Of a DNA stretch of 64,000 bases, positions 18,005-28,292 are shown piece by piece (positions within the stretch are counted from its first letter, which is position 1; each line of letters starts with the position of its first letter). The DNA comes from Sediminispirochaeta smaragdinae DSM 11293 (GTDB lineage: Bacteria; Spirochaetota; Spirochaetia; DSM-16054; Sediminispirochaetaceae): assembly GCF_000143985.1 (NCBI RefSeq), contig NC_014364.1:1302001-1366000 (forward strand). Reading direction: 5' to 3'. Under the pieces are notes generated by a model. That model had not been told where the DNA came from. It saw only the letters and a list, made by a program, of their open reading frames with translations, and searched no databases. A program made the position numbers and the translations under genes.

Positions 18005-18690
18005 GCAGCATCCTCCCGTCGAGGCAGGAAAAAACAGCCTGTCGTAGAGATAAGAATCCCAACGAGCAGGGTTTGCTCTTTAAAGCCTGCGAGATTGAGC
18101 AGCACCGCGCTTATGAGAGCGATGAGAAATGGTCCCGGCCTTTTGAGGGAGCGTATCTGCTCCACCAGGAGCACCACGAAAAGGGCGGTAAGGGCAAACT
18201 CGATTCCTGGGGCGTCCCAGGAAATCTGTGTACCGAAAAGTGCACCTGCCGTGCTTCCTATCACCCACCACGATTGATTAAAGAGGGTGATAAGAAAGTC
18301 GAAGGATTCACGATCGACCCCTTCCGGTGGCCTTACCGTGGTCAAAAGTGCGTAGGTCTCATCGGTGAGGCCGAAAATCAGGTAGAGCTTAAAGCGACGA
18401 AAATGAGAAAACCTGTCGAGAAGGGAAAAGCCGTAAACCGCATGGCGGGCGTTAAGCAGCAAGACAGCAAGACCCATTTCAATAGGGGAGGTCCCCGCGC
18501 CGAGTAAACCAATGGCCAGAAATTGTGCCGCCCCGGCAAAAATGAAAATTCCCATGATCGGGGACCAGTACCAGGCCATCCCCGATTTGACCAGGAGAAA
18601 CCCGAAGGCAAAACCGATAGAGGTGTAACCGAAAAATACCGGTGTCGTTGCCGAAAGCGCCGCTGTCACTGTTTTTGCTTGCTTTGTCAT
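18001..18690 (-). CDS. azlC: AzlC-family branched-chain amino acid export permease
   Basis: About 229 residues with AzlC hallmarks (GFAFGFLLVKSGMAWYWSP, FAGAAQFLAIGLL, LNARHAVYGFSL) and several membrane segments. It is the large subunit of the AzlCD exporter. The open frame reaches a TTG at 18774, but the family N-terminus fits MTKQAKTV from the ATG at 18690; that start lacks a clear ribosome-binding site. It is divergent from the MalT-like regulator, with no operator recognised between them. Confidence 0.85.
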   Translation of the reverse strand: MTKQAKTVTAALSATTPVFFGYTSIGFAFGFLLVKSGMAWYWSPIMGIFIFAGAAQFLAIGLLGAGTSPIEMGLAVLLLNARHAVYGFSLLDRFSHFRRFKLYLIFGLTDETYALLTTVRPPEGVDRESFDFLITLFNQSWWVIGSTAGALFGTQISWDAPGIEFALTALFVVLLVEQIRSLKRPGPFLIALISAVLLNLAGFKEQTLLVGILISTTGCFFLPRREDAA

Positions 18691-18839
18691 GGTGAAAGGG
18701 ATGATACATGAAAGCCGCTCTTCTAGTAAAGGATTTCCATCACCAATATTCCTAACAGTAGTGAAAGCTTGCAAGGAGACGGCTTTCAGGGTAGGCTATC
18801 AGGAGTATCGGTATATGACACGCATCGGGGCCAGGTGAT

Positions 18840-21500
18840 ATGGGTGAGCCGTACCTTCGGACGAAGGTTACCGTTCCGTCTTCCGGAGAACTTATCGATA
18901 GAGAAAGACTCTTTTCAAGGCTGGATCGCTATCCCCATGTCGCTCTGATCCTTGTTTCCGCCCCAGCTGGTTTCGGGAAGTCCTCTCTACTTGCTTCATG
19001 GATCCGAAAACGAAAGCATCACTGCTGCTGGCTGACCCTTGAGGAGCGTGATAATGATCCCTCCCGCTTCCTTTTTTATCTCCTAAAGGGGGTATCTGAG
19101 ATTGATGCTCAGATTGGTCCTGCTGTTCGGCAGCGGCTTGATCATTTTCCCTTTCCTGTCCCGGATGAAATCAGCGTTTCTCTTTTACAGGAGATTGAAA
19201 GCTACGGAGAAGAGTTTATCCTCATTTTTGATGACTTTCATTGCATCAGCAATCCTATACTGGTTGATTTTGTCAAAGAGCTTATCGACTATGCTCCGGA
19301 TAATCTGCATATTATTATCTCGTCCCGAAGCGATCCCTCACTCCCTCTTGCCTTGCTGCGCTCACGAAGAAAACTGCTTGAGTTGCGAATGGAGGAGCTT
19401 CGCTTCCGCCCGGAGGAGACTACGCTTTTCCTCAGCCGTATCATGGACCTTAAGCTGCAGGAACACTTTGTTGATCTCCTTTCCCGGCGAACGGAGGGGT
19501 GGATCACGGGAATTCAGATGGCGGCAATAAGCTTACGGGACAACAGTGATATCGACGGATTTTTCCGTCGTTTTTGTGGAACCCACCGTTATATCTTCGA
19601 TTATCTGATGGAAGAGGTCTTTTCTCTTCAGTCTGCGGAGATTCAGGCCTTTCTTTTAAAGAGCTCCATCCTTGAGTCCTTCTGTTCCGAGGTGTGTGAT
19701 GCCGTTACCAGCCGTAGCGATAGCGTGAAAATCCTTTCAGAATTGGAACACTGCAATCTTTTTATTGTCCCACTTGATCAAGATCGCCGGTGGTTTCGAT
19801 ACCATCAATTGTTTGCCGAATTCTTACGTTCGACTCTGACCCAAACGCATGGGGATAAAAACGTACGGCACCTGCACAAGATTGCCGGAACATGGTTTTT
19901 AGGGGATGGAAAGTGGGAAGCAGCCTTAAAGCATTTTCTTGAGGCGGGAGATGGGGATATGGCCGCCTCTATTCTCGAAAATCACGCATCATGTTTTTTT
20001 CAAAAAAGTGAGCTTTCTTCGTTTGTCGGCTGGTTTAATCAGGTTCCCGCAGAATACCGGAACAATCATCCGAAACTGTGTCTCTTCGCCGCTATCGTCA
20101 AACTTTTTATCGGCGAATCGCTTGACGCCATTGTTCCGCTCTATAAAATCGGAGTCACATCAATCGATCGTCCGGAAACCTCCGGGGAAGTTTTGACCTT
20201 CCGAAGTCTCATGTGCGTTATGAAAGGGAGACCGGAGAAGGCCATGGAACAGGCGGAAAAAGCCTTAACACTTCTTCCTTCCGATGCCTTCTTTTTTCGA
20301 AGCATGCTTATCCACGAAATGTATACGACACAGTTTCTTTATAAGGGAGATGTTTGCTCATCCCTCGAGATGATGCTTTCCGCTATTCCTTATTTTGCAA
20401 CCGATCGGGGTGATTCTTCTCATTTTACCGGTTACTTTCAACTCCTTTGCGAAATTGCCTATCTCTACACGATGAAAGGCTCTCTCCATGCCGCAATCGA
20501 TCATTACGAGAGGGCAATCGCCCTTGCCGATCGTTCCTGTGAACGCCGTCTTCCTATTGTAGGGGTTGCCTTGGTTGAGTTGGCGGATCTCTACCGCGAG
20601 ATGGGCTTTCTGGAGCGGGCGTTGGAGATGGTGCAGGAGGGGGTTCTTCTTACACGAAAATGGTCGGCGTTTCGGACGATTGAGGCCTACGCTGTAGAGG
20701 CCCACATCTTTTATTCCCTGGATCGTGCCCGGGAGGCCGAGACCGCTTTACAGCGGGCTGCCAGGCTGACCAAGGAATTTGATGTCAGTACCATCGACGA
20801 CCTCATGGTAGAGTTGGTTAGGGTACGGCTGCTCCTTTTGAGAGGGGATAGCAGGCGTTTGTCCCCTTTGCCTTCCTTACACGGTATATTGGGAGATAGA
20901 TCGGTCGATCGGTATTATCATTTTGTAGAGTCACGAAAAATTCTTATGGCACGGCTTGAGCTTCATCGCGGAGGTTTTGATGATCTGCTTTCCGTTAGCG
21001 ACGAGCTGATCAATGCCGGCCGAAAACTAGGTAGAAACAAAAGTGTAATCGAACTTTCCATTCTGAGGAGCCTTGCCCTGGAGGGAATGGGCAAACCTGA
21101 AGATGCTGAGAACGTTTTGCTTTTCATTCTTCCCGAAGCCTATGAGGCCGGATTCCTTCGACTCTTTGTCGATGAGGGGCCTCCTCTCGCATTCATTCTC
21201 TGCCGTCTGGAAAAGAAAGTCACAAATTCTTTCTTGCGTGAGTATATCGGTAAAATACTTACGCTCATCGAAAAAAAGGCTTCGGACGCAGGTTCCTGCA
21301 AGCCTGTGACATTGAGCAACCGGGAGCTTATGGTCTTGCGCCTTTTGGCAAGGGGATATACGAATAAAGAAATTGCCGAGGAGCTGTTTATCTCGGTTCG
21401 AACGGTTAAATGGCATACGGTCAATATCTACAAAAAACTTGGTGTCAAAAATAGAACGGAGGCGGTCGTTAAGGCAAACATCTCCGGAATTATCATATAA
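18840..21500 (+). CDS. MalT-like LuxR-family transcriptional activator
   Basis: An 886-residue STAND-type regulator. An N-terminal ATPase carries Walker [13 protein letters not shown] and Walker [11 protein letters not shown] long TPR-like helical region follows, and the C-terminus is a LuxR helix-turn-helix ([26 protein letters not shown]). Such proteins oligomerise on ATP and inducer binding and activate transcription. AGGTGAT sits just before the ATG. The nearest codirectional gene is the radical SAM enzyme 94 bp downstream, a likely target; no inducer can be inferred. Confidence 0.88.
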   Translation: MGEPYLRTKVTVPSSGELIDRERLFSRLDRYPHVALILVSAPAGFGKSSLLASWIRKRKHHCCWLTLEERDNDPSRFLFYLLKGVSEIDAQIGPAVRQRLDHFPFPVPDEISVSLLQEIESYGEEFILIFDDFHCISNPILVDFVKELIDYAPDNLHIIISSRSDPSLPLALLRSRRKLLELRMEELRFRPEETTLFLSRIMDLKLQEHFVDLLSRRTEGWITGIQMAAISLRDNSDIDGFFRRFCGTHRYIFDYLMEEVFSLQSAEIQAFLLKSSILESFCSEVCDAVTSRSDSVKILSELEHCNLFIVPLDQDRRWFRYHQLFAEFLRSTLTQTHGDKNVRHLHKIAGTWFLGDGKWEAALKHFLEAGDGDMAASILENHASCFFQKSELSSFVGWFNQVPAEYRNNHPKLCLFAAIVKLFIGESLDAIVPLYKIGVTSIDRPETSGEVLTFRSLMCVMKGRPEKAMEQAEKALTLLPSDAFFFRSMLIHEMYTTQFLYKGDVCSSLEMMLSAIPYFATDRGDSSHFTGYFQLLCEIAYLYTMKGSLHAAIDHYERAIALADRSCERRLPIVGVALVELADLYREMGFLERALEMVQEGVLLTRKWSAFRTIEAYAVEAHIFYSLDRAREAETALQRAARLTKEFDVSTIDDLMVELVRVRLLLLRGDSRRLSPLPSLHGILGDRSVDRYYHFVESRKILMARLELHRGGFDDLLSVSDELINAGRKLGRNKSVIELSILRSLALEGMGKPEDAENVLLFILPEAYEAGFLRLFVDEGPPLAFILCRLEKKVTNSFLREYIGKILTLIEKKASDAGSCKPVTLSNRELMVLRLLARGYTNKEIAEELFISVRTVKWHTVNIYKKLGVKNRTEAVVKANISGIII

Positions 21501-21594
21501 AACCAACCCAGGCCCATACTTTTGTACAGTACTCTGCAACGATTCTGCTCCCTATTTTGAAAGTAGAAAATAGATGTAAGCGGAGGTAAGAGGT

Positions 21595-23115
21595 GTGAAG
21601 TACAAAAAGAGTGATGTACCCGATTTCAGGAAGGCGGAAGGTTCTGCCTTTTCCCTGAAAGGCCGGATGCTCAGACAGGCGGTTGTGAGAAAATCGGTGA
21701 AAAGCCTTACGGGCGATATTGAAGATCTTCGATCGCTTTCCTGCTTAGCCGATAGTGATATTCAGTCATCACAGCTACGCCTATTTTTATCGGGCCTGAT
21801 GCAGGATGTTGATAGGAAGGAGGGTATGGCGACTCTTTTTGCCCGTCTTGGTTCTTCCATCAATAGGCAGGCAAAGAAAAAACTCATCGGAAACCTCATC
21901 TACAATTGGGGGTATGTGGGTGAGAAAATCCGGTATCGTTTTGCCAGCTACGAGCAGTGGCTCCCCGGCACCCTGGTGATCAGTCCTACCATGCGTTGTA
22001 ACCTCCATTGTACAGGGTGCTATTCCGGCCTTTACGAAAAAGCTGGAGACTTAAACGAAGAAGAGATCGATTCAATTCTGGATCAGGCCCGGAAACTCGG
22101 CATCTACTTCGTTGTTGTTTCCGGCGGTGAACCCTATGTTCTGAAAGATATGTGGCTTCGGCTTTTCCGAAAGTACAGCGACATGTACTTTCTCACCTTT
22201 ACAAACGGTACCTTCATTGACCGGGAAACCGCCCGGGCCCTCGGGAAGCTTGGTAATGTTGCTCCTGCCATCAGCGTGGAAGGATATGCGGCCGAAACCG
22301 ATGAGCGCCGAGGAAAGGGCGTCCATGCAAAGGTGCTCAATGCCATGCATAACCTGAGGGAAGAGGGGGTCCTGTTCGGCACCAGTGTTACCTATACCAG
22401 CAAGAACATCGATACCATTACGAGTGACGAGTTTGTTAAATATTATATTGATCAGGGAGCGATCTTTAGCTGGTTCTTCATGTTCATGCCGGTCGGCAAA
22501 GATCCCATTCTGGATTTGGTTCCCAGTCCCGAGCAGCGGCTTATGACAGGGCGAAGGATAGCGGATTTGCGCAAACGACTTCCTATTTTCCTTGCGGATT
22601 TTTGGAACGACGGTCCTGCTGTAGGCGGTTGCCTTGCCGGAGGGCGATCCTATCTCCACATAGTAAGCAACGGTCAGGTTGAGCCATGTGTTTTCGCCCA
22701 TTTCGGTATCGACAATATCAGGGAAAAACCCCTCATCGAAGTAGTGAATTCTCCTTTTTTTAAGGCGATCCGAAATCGCTATCCCTACAGCGACAATGCG
22801 AATCTCATGCGTCCGTGCATGATCATCGATAATCCCGAGGTCCTTCGTTCCGTCGTAGCCGAGTATCTGGTTCCGGAAGGTCATCCGCATTCCGAGGATC
22901 TTATCCATGATCCCGACGTTATTTCATGGATTGATACCTATGCACAGGAGTTTAAAGAGCTTACAGATCCCATATGGAACGAAAGAATAGCCGACGAGAA
23001 GTATCGCTGGTATAAGGAGGGAAAAGAATACCCCCGCCTCTTCTGGTTCAGGCGACAAGCTGCAAACATAAAACCTGCCGATCCTGTTGAAGAAATGGTC
23101 ATGCAGGAAAAATGA
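21595..23115 (+). CDS. Radical SAM enzyme with C-terminal cysteine (SPASM-like) region
   Basis: A 506-residue enzyme with the radical SAM cluster CNLHCTGC near residues 138-145, the GGEP motif (VVSGGEP) and a C-terminal region with spaced cysteines (VGGCLAGG, VEPCVF, MRPCMI) suggesting an auxiliary cluster. About 120 residues of unrecognised sequence precede the core. The start is GTG at 21595 behind GGAGG. No precursor peptide, partner enzyme or transporter gene is adjacent, so the substrate is unknown. The 3' end overlaps the opposing kinase gene by 17 bp. Confidence 0.85.
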   Translation: MKYKKSDVPDFRKAEGSAFSLKGRMLRQAVVRKSVKSLTGDIEDLRSLSCLADSDIQSSQLRLFLSGLMQDVDRKEGMATLFARLGSSINRQAKKKLIGNLIYNWGYVGEKIRYRFASYEQWLPGTLVISPTMRCNLHCTGCYSGLYEKAGDLNEEEIDSILDQARKLGIYFVVVSGGEPYVLKDMWLRLFRKYSDMYFLTFTNGTFIDRETARALGKLGNVAPAISVEGYAAETDERRGKGVHAKVLNAMHNLREEGVLFGTSVTYTSKNIDTITSDEFVKYYIDQGAIFSWFFMFMPVGKDPILDLVPSPEQRLMTGRRIADLRKRLPIFLADFWNDGPAVGGCLAGGRSYLHIVSNGQVEPCVFAHFGIDNIREKPLIEVVNSPFFKAIRNRYPYSDNANLMRPCMIIDNPEVLRSVVAEYLVPEGHPHSEDLIHDPDVISWIDTYAQEFKELTDPIWNERIADEKYRWYKEGKEYPRLFWFRRQAANIKPADPVEEMVMQEK

Positions 23116-24826
23116 CGATGAATTGGACCCCTTCTTCCTGATTGCTGGTCATGGTTCCCCTGAGTTGGGAAGCGAGACTTTTGATCAAATCCCGGCTTAG
23201 GGTGCCGCTTTTGCTAAGGGTCGAATGGGGAGCGGTTTTATCCCAAACCGAAAGGATATACGTATCGCTATTGCGCGTAAACGAAACTTTGATCTTTGCC
23301 TTTTCTCTGTGATTTTCATAACGGCCGATCATGAGGCTGATAAGTTCATTAACGATAAGGCCGCACGGAATTGCCTTATCGAGGGGAAGTCTCTGTCCCT
23401 CCGGTTCTGCCGAGAGCGTAATATGGTGAGCTCCGGCGCTGCCGCAAATCATCCGGAGGTAGTCGCCTATCTCGATCTCGGTGTAGGTTCTTGTCGCATA
23501 GGCCGCTTCATGAACATATGCCATGGTCTGGATCCTCCGCTGGCACTGGATGATGGTATAACGATCTGCGAGGTCGTTGACTTCATCAGCCTGAAGGCAG
23601 AGTAGACTTGAGATGATCTGCAAATTGTTTTTTACGCGGTGATGGACCTCCTGCAGAAGCAACTCCTTCTCCCGCAGGTTTTGTTGCAATTCGCCGTAAT
23701 TCTTCTTGATTCTGATTGCCATATTGAAGAAACTTTCCGCAAGAGAGGCTATCTCTCCCTTTTGACGGGCAATCTTAAAGATCTCTCTGGACACCTGAGG
23801 GTTTGCGGGATCGATATGTCTCACAATCTGTTCCAGCTCTCGTATAGGTTTTGTGACAGCCGATATGATGATCCCGCTTACAAAGGTAAAGAGTAAAAGC
23901 AGGAATATGAGCACAATCACTGTTTTCTGGTCGGCTTTTTTCAACGGGGTGGTGAAGGCCGATTCGTTTAGGAAAACCCGGACCCTCCATTCGGGAAAAC
24001 CGCTCATGCTAAGTGTTTGCTGTATTATGATGGTCTTCTTTTCGGTGTGTGTCCCCCCTTCTTCCTTTGGAGCCGAAGATGCTATCGTCTTGCCTGTATC
24101 GTCTATAACCTCGATGTATCCCTTTTTCTCATCCAATGCCGATGATAAAAAGGTGGATAAACCATCGAAGGTTACGGCCGTGGCAACCACACCTTTCCTG
24201 CCGTCTTTTCCCTGGAACGGTATTGCGGATGAGATCGCCGGTACCTCACTGGAATAGAGTGAATAGGGCCGGGACCACACCTGATGACCGGCCGATTGGG
24301 CATTCTTGTACCACGGACGCTGTCGGGGATCATAATCGGAAATCATATTGGTGAATTCCATCTTTCCCTCTTCGTCTATTCTGTAAAACTCTAACGAACC
24401 GTTTGTTTGTTTCCCTGCTCTTCCGATCCGCAGGTTGTTGGGGCCCAAACGCTGCGCTTCCATATATTCTCCGTCGGAAAATGCTAGTGCGATGATTGCG
24501 AGTGAGTCGGCGGAAAGCAGCTGATGGTAAAACGTGTTTTGAAACGAAAAGCTGTCTATCTCCGCGCTGTTTTCTAAAAACGAGAAATTTGAAGCATTGA
24601 CTATGGTAATGGTCCGGGCATATTCAAAGAGATCTTGCAACTCCCGTATGGTGGTTTGTGCGGTATCCCGTGCGACTTGGTCGATTAATTCTGCTACGAC
24701 CCGATGTGCACTTGAAAGGTAGAGGGCCCATGAGCTCATTAATCCAAGAAAAAGGAGGAGGAAAAAGGGAAGAAACATAATTTTTCCCAAGCCTCCAAAA
24801 CGTGTGCCTTGCTTTAAGCGTCTCAT
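23099..24826 (-). CDS. Membrane sensor histidine kinase, HisKA_2 type, with extracellular Cache-like domain
   Basis: A 575-residue sensor: membrane segment near residues 15-35, an extracytoplasmic Cache-like domain, a second membrane segment near 275-300, a HAMP-like linker, then a HisKA_2 domain with the phospho-acceptor motif LLLQEVHHRVKNNLQII. The ATPase part keeps the N-box (GLIVNELI), but the region expected to hold DxGxGxP reads VWDKTAPHSTLS and lacks the usual glycines, so ATP binding may be altered. No response regulator is adjacent. It is tail-to-tail with the radical SAM gene. Confidence 0.8.
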   Translation of the reverse strand: MRRLKQGTRFGGLGKIMFLPFFLLLFLGLMSSWALYLSSAHRVVAELIDQVARDTAQTTIRELQDLFEYARTITIVNASNFSFLENSAEIDSFSFQNTFYHQLLSADSLAIIALAFSDGEYMEAQRLGPNNLRIGRAGKQTNGSLEFYRIDEEGKMEFTNMISDYDPRQRPWYKNAQSAGHQVWSRPYSLYSSEVPAISSAIPFQGKDGRKGVVATAVTFDGLSTFLSSALDEKKGYIEVIDDTGKTIASSAPKEEGGTHTEKKTIIIQQTLSMSGFPEWRVRVFLNESAFTTPLKKADQKTVIVLIFLLLLFTFVSGIIISAVTKPIRELEQIVRHIDPANPQVSREIFKIARQKGEIASLAESFFNMAIRIKKNYGELQQNLREKELLLQEVHHRVKNNLQIISSLLCLQADEVNDLADRYTIIQCQRRIQTMAYVHEAAYATRTYTEIEIGDYLRMICGSAGAHHITLSAEPEGQRLPLDKAIPCGLIVNELISLMIGRYENHREKAKIKVSFTRNSDTYILSVWDKTAPHSTLSKSGTLSRDLIKSLASQLRGTMTSNQEEGVQFIVIFPA

Positions 24827-24874
24827 CAGTTGATTATAACATATTTTCTTTTTTTATCGCTCCCTTGCAACGTC

Positions 24875-26164
24875 TCAGGTTGGCTCCTTTAGTGCATCGG
24901 AAATGTTGCCCCGCACAGCCCCGATGGCGGGAAGAAAGCCCAGCACCCCTCCGCATAGGATTGCGCACAGGGGAACAATAACCATGGCCTTAAAAGGAAT
25001 GTACAGAGGAGGAAGCGGGCCTTCCTCCATGAGTTCCACAAGAAAAGGTGAAAGAGCATCGAGGAAGGGTTTTTTGAGGAGAAATGCCATCGAAGTTCCT
25101 GCTGCCGCACCGATAAGGCTTAATGTTGTCGACAAGGCCCAAAACTCTTTCATGATCGTGGTTTTTACCGCACCGAAGGTTCTCTCCAGGGCAATTTCAC
25201 GACGTCGGTCTACCGACTCGACAACCATGATGCTGAAGATGCCGAAGGCGCTGATGATGAGAAGCACAAAACCGAGGATATTGACTTGGATCGTAAACAT
25301 ATTTGCGGTCTGTTTTAGCTGCTCCATATATGCAGATAGGCCCCGGGGCGAGCCCTCCCAAATGCTGAGACTGCTTGCGTCGTCGCCATACTCTCTAATA
25401 AGAAAGGAACGGATGCGTGCCTCGGAGCCTTTGGCATCTTGTTTGTCGATTTTTAATACCACTTGCCCTGCAGCAATGTTCCTAATCGTCTCCCGACCGT
25501 GGCCCGTCTTTAGAAAAGCCGTATAGGGAACCACCATATCTCCAATTCCCCATGCCTTTCGTTGAGGCTCCCGGGGGGAGGCATAGACCCCTGCAACTAC
25601 GAATTGTGCATCAGGACCAATGGCTGGTCCTGCACACTCTATTACTTCCCCGATTGCACCGTCGACCGAAGCAAATATGTCGCCTGCCATCTCTTCACTG
25701 ATCCAAATTCTATGTGTTCTCTTGTCGATATCGGCATCGTCCATTGGGCCCCCGGCTATCATATGTAGTGAAAAAACATCGAAATATGCGGGATCGCTTC
25801 CGATTGCCGAACGTATATTCCATCTATCCCCATTGCTGATGATGTCGTGAAATGGGGGCAGGGTAATAAACGCCGCGTTCTCTATTGATGGAATATTGGA
25901 AAGAAGTTTTTCCTGTATCGATGGGTCCCATTTCGGCGGCCATTCCTTTATGAACTCGCCATCCATGTCCATGGTGCCGTTTGCCGCATAAAGAATGGTA
26001 CCGTCAAGTATCGACTCGATACCAATCTGGTCGGTTATGATGGCTGAGGCACTTACCGAAAGTATAAGAATGGCTGTTCCCAGGGAGAGTGCGATGAGGG
26101 TCATGATCACCTTTCCCGGAGTCTGTCTCAATTGCCCGGTAAGCATTACCACGATTTTTCTCAC
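24875..26164 (-). CDS. FtsX/MacB-type ABC transporter permease
   Basis: A 429-residue permease: an N-terminal membrane segment (LIALSLGTAILILS), a large periplasmic domain and three C-terminal membrane segments with the FtsX-like pattern RREIALERTFGAVK. Together with the next permease and ATPase it forms a MacB/LolCDE-like exporter that moves substrates from the outer leaflet or periplasm. It lies 9 bp after the upstream permease gene. No adaptor or outer-membrane partner gene is present. Confidence 0.85.
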   Translation of the reverse strand: MRKIVVMLTGQLRQTPGKVIMTLIALSLGTAILILSVSASAIITDQIGIESILDGTILYAANGTMDMDGEFIKEWPPKWDPSIQEKLLSNIPSIENAAFITLPPFHDIISNGDRWNIRSAIGSDPAYFDVFSLHMIAGGPMDDADIDKRTHRIWISEEMAGDIFASVDGAIGEVIECAGPAIGPDAQFVVAGVYASPREPQRKAWGIGDMVVPYTAFLKTGHGRETIRNIAAGQVVLKIDKQDAKGSEARIRSFLIREYGDDASSLSIWEGSPRGLSAYMEQLKQTANMFTIQVNILGFVLLIISAFGIFSIMVVESVDRRREIALERTFGAVKTTIMKEFWALSTTLSLIGAAAGTSMAFLLKKPFLDALSPFLVELMEEGPLPPLYIPFKAMVIVPLCAILCGGVLGFLPAIGAVRGNISDALKEPT

Positions 26165-26173
26165 ATGGCCCTC

Positions 26174-27454
26174 CTATCTTACTCTCATGGCATCAGTCGG
26201 GCGGACCATAGCATTCTGATAGGCTGGTATGAAAGAGAAGGCCAGAATAAAGAGCCAGGAGACGAGGGTTCCATAGGCCGGAAACACCGATGATGCTCCT
26301 TCGATCCCTATCGCTTGCAGCATCGATCGCGAAAGAGGGGCGGAAAAGGTGAGACTAAGGAGGGCTCCCGATAGTGTGATGACAAGGGTTTCGACGCTCA
26401 ACAGGCGCAGAACCTCCTTCTGAGATGCTCCCAGGGCCATGAGAATACCAAACTTTTCTCTCATCCTCATTCCCCTGCCCATGAAAATATTACCGACATT
26501 GACCGCCGACATAAAAAGCCCCGAAAACGAAAGAAATAATATAAGCAGGCTGATGCCCCTGTTGCGCTTGACAAGATGCTCTACTGCATGCCTTGGATTA
26601 AAACAGACGATACCTTCTGTCGCCGATCGTGAAAACCAAGCGGAAAGCTGTGCGCAAGCCTCCTCGATCTGATGTGGTGAAGCCACGGCAAATCGTAGTT
26701 GAGGGGGAGGAAGTACCTTTTTATCCTGCCAAGGGAGAAAGAAAATTTCGTCATATCGGTTTCCCGCCTCTTTCAGAATACCTATGACCGTCAGGTAGCC
26801 TTCGTATGTTAATAGTTTCTTACCAATGAGAAGGGAGGGTGGGGCCCCGTTTCTGGATTGCCGGGTGAGCTCTTCGGCTAAGTTTTTTCCCAAAACGATT
26901 ACCTGTGCCCCCTCTTCACACGCTTTATCGGAAAAAAGAGAGCCCAACATAGCTTCCAATGTTCTCGCGGCAAAGAACTGCGGGGTTACTTCATAGCCCT
27001 TCGCCTCTTCCTGTTCCGCAATAATGATGGAGCTATCATTTCTTGCATTAGCCAAATCACTTTTCCCGCACCTTGGTGTTGATGCCTCCCGCCTTACCGA
27101 AGCATCATTGATAAAATGTATCATCGACCGATGTTCCACATACGCATGCGTGATCGCCGGGATAGATTTTGCGATCGAGAGATCCGCCGTTGTAAGAGGG
27201 GAGCCTACTGCAGATACAGAACGAATTGCTGCCCTCTGCATCGCATCGGCCTCGTCTCTCATGCCGACGACGATTTCTCGATATTCGGGAACATCTAAAA
27301 TCTGCCTGGACCATTGCCAGGTCCTGGAAGCAAGAGCAATAGCCGAAGAGGCAACCCCTACGCCCAAAGCAACCAGAATGATCAGCAGAATCGATTCCGT
27401 GAAACGTTCTGAAAAATGTCGGACCATCAAAAGGGTCGCCTCTGCTCTTTTCAT
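26174..27454 (-). CDS. FtsX/MacB-type ABC transporter permease
   Basis: A 426-residue permease with the same topology as its downstream neighbour; MRMREKFGILMALGASQKEVLRLL is the conserved FtsX cytoplasmic loop region. Its ATG overlaps the ATPase stop (TGATG), so the two are coupled. The two permeases probably form a heterodimer. The divergent two-component genes upstream suggest the exporter is induced by an envelope signal. Confidence 0.85.
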   Translation of the reverse strand: MKRAEATLLMVRHFSERFTESILLIILVALGVGVASSAIALASRTWQWSRQILDVPEYREIVVGMRDEADAMQRAAIRSVSAVGSPLTTADLSIAKSIPAITHAYVEHRSMIHFINDASVRREASTPRCGKSDLANARNDSSIIIAEQEEAKGYEVTPQFFAARTLEAMLGSLFSDKACEEGAQVIVLGKNLAEELTRQSRNGAPPSLLIGKKLLTYEGYLTVIGILKEAGNRYDEIFFLPWQDKKVLPPPQLRFAVASPHQIEEACAQLSAWFSRSATEGIVCFNPRHAVEHLVKRNRGISLLILFLSFSGLFMSAVNVGNIFMGRGMRMREKFGILMALGASQKEVLRLLSVETLVITLSGALLSLTFSAPLSRSMLQAIGIEGASSVFPAYGTLVSWLFILAFSFIPAYQNAMVRPTDAMRVR

Positions 27455-28146
27455 CAGCGGCTTCCGCCTTGCCGTGTGTCACTATGGAGCCTGCCGTCTT
27501 TGATCTGGATTATCCTTTCCGTTCGTGCAGCCTGGGAAGGGTTGTGTGTCACCATTACGATGGTGACTCCCCGCCGGTGAAAGGTTTCAAGAAGCTGAAT
27601 AATCTCTTCACCAGCATCGGTAGACAGGTTTCCGGTGGGTTCGTCGGCGAGGATCACGTCGGGACCGTTCGATAGTGCCCGGGCAATGGCGACCCTCTGT
27701 TGCTCTCCTCCGCTGAGCATGGTCGGTCTATGATTCATTCTGTTCTCGAGACCTACCTCAACCAGTAATTCGCCGGCCCTCTCCTTGCGCTGTGGCTTTG
27801 AAAGGCCTGCATATCCCATGGGAAGCATCACATTTTCCATGGCGCTTAGTTCGGAAAAAAGATTGAACCGTTGGAAGATGAATCCGAAATGGCGGTTCCG
27901 TATCCTTGCCTGCTCTCGGTCGGAGAGTGTCGTTATATCATATTTTTCAAATAGATACGTGCCGGAGGTGGCGGTATCGAGGATTCCGAGGATATGGAGG
28001 ATCGTCGACTTCCCCGATCCCGAGGGACCCATAATGGCAACATACTCTCCACGACCGATAGAAAAGGAGATATCCCTGAGCGCTTCGATGTTCGTATCTC
28101 CGACTTTGTAAGCCTTTCCTATGTGTCTTAAATCGACCAACAACAT
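27454..28146 (-). CDS. LolD/MacB-type ABC transporter ATP-binding protein
   Basis: About 230 residues with a complete ABC domain: Walker [10 protein letters not shown], signature [15 protein letters not shown], Walker [14 protein letters not shown] and the H-loop VTHNP. The open frame extends to 28287, but the family N-terminus begins at [19 protein letters not shown] is one base before the ATG at 28146 and ideally spaced for the TTG at 28140, so the true start may be that TTG. It is the first gene of the exporter operon. Confidence 0.9.
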   Translation of the reverse strand: MLLVDLRHIGKAYKVGDTNIEALRDISFSIGRGEYVAIMGPSGSGKSTILHILGILDTATSGTYLFEKYDITTLSDREQARIRNRHFGFIFQRFNLFSELSAMENVMLPMGYAGLSKPQRKERAGELLVEVGLENRMNHRPTMLSGGEQQRVAIARALSNGPDVILADEPTGNLSTDAGEEIIQLLETFHRRGVTIVMVTHNPSQAARTERIIQIKDGRLHSDTRQGGSR

Positions 28147-28221
28147 GCTCCTTGCATCAGGAATGATAGAGAAGTTTCCAACTATAGAGCCTATCGTCGG
28201 GGTCCATTCCAATGGTGAAAA

Positions 28222-28251
28222 GTTGGTAAAAAAGTTGTAAAGTTTGTAAAA
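28222..28251. promoter_or_regulatory. Three GT(T/G)-GTAAA direct repeats between exporter and two-component genes
   Basis: GTTGGTAAAA (28222-28231), GTTGTAAA (28234-28241) and GTTTGTAAAA (28242-28251) place GTAAA at 28226, 28237 and 28246, close to one helical turn apart. Tandem sites of this kind are bound by OmpR-family regulators, and such a regulator is encoded at 29992-30687. Confidence 0.45.
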
Positions 28252-28292
28252 ATGAATGGTCAATCCTTCCTTCCCTCTTTTTTCCACTGGAT

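Noticed and set aside
22072-22908. A 278-codon minus-strand open frame
   Set aside because: Antisense shadow of the radical SAM gene with no family resemblance.
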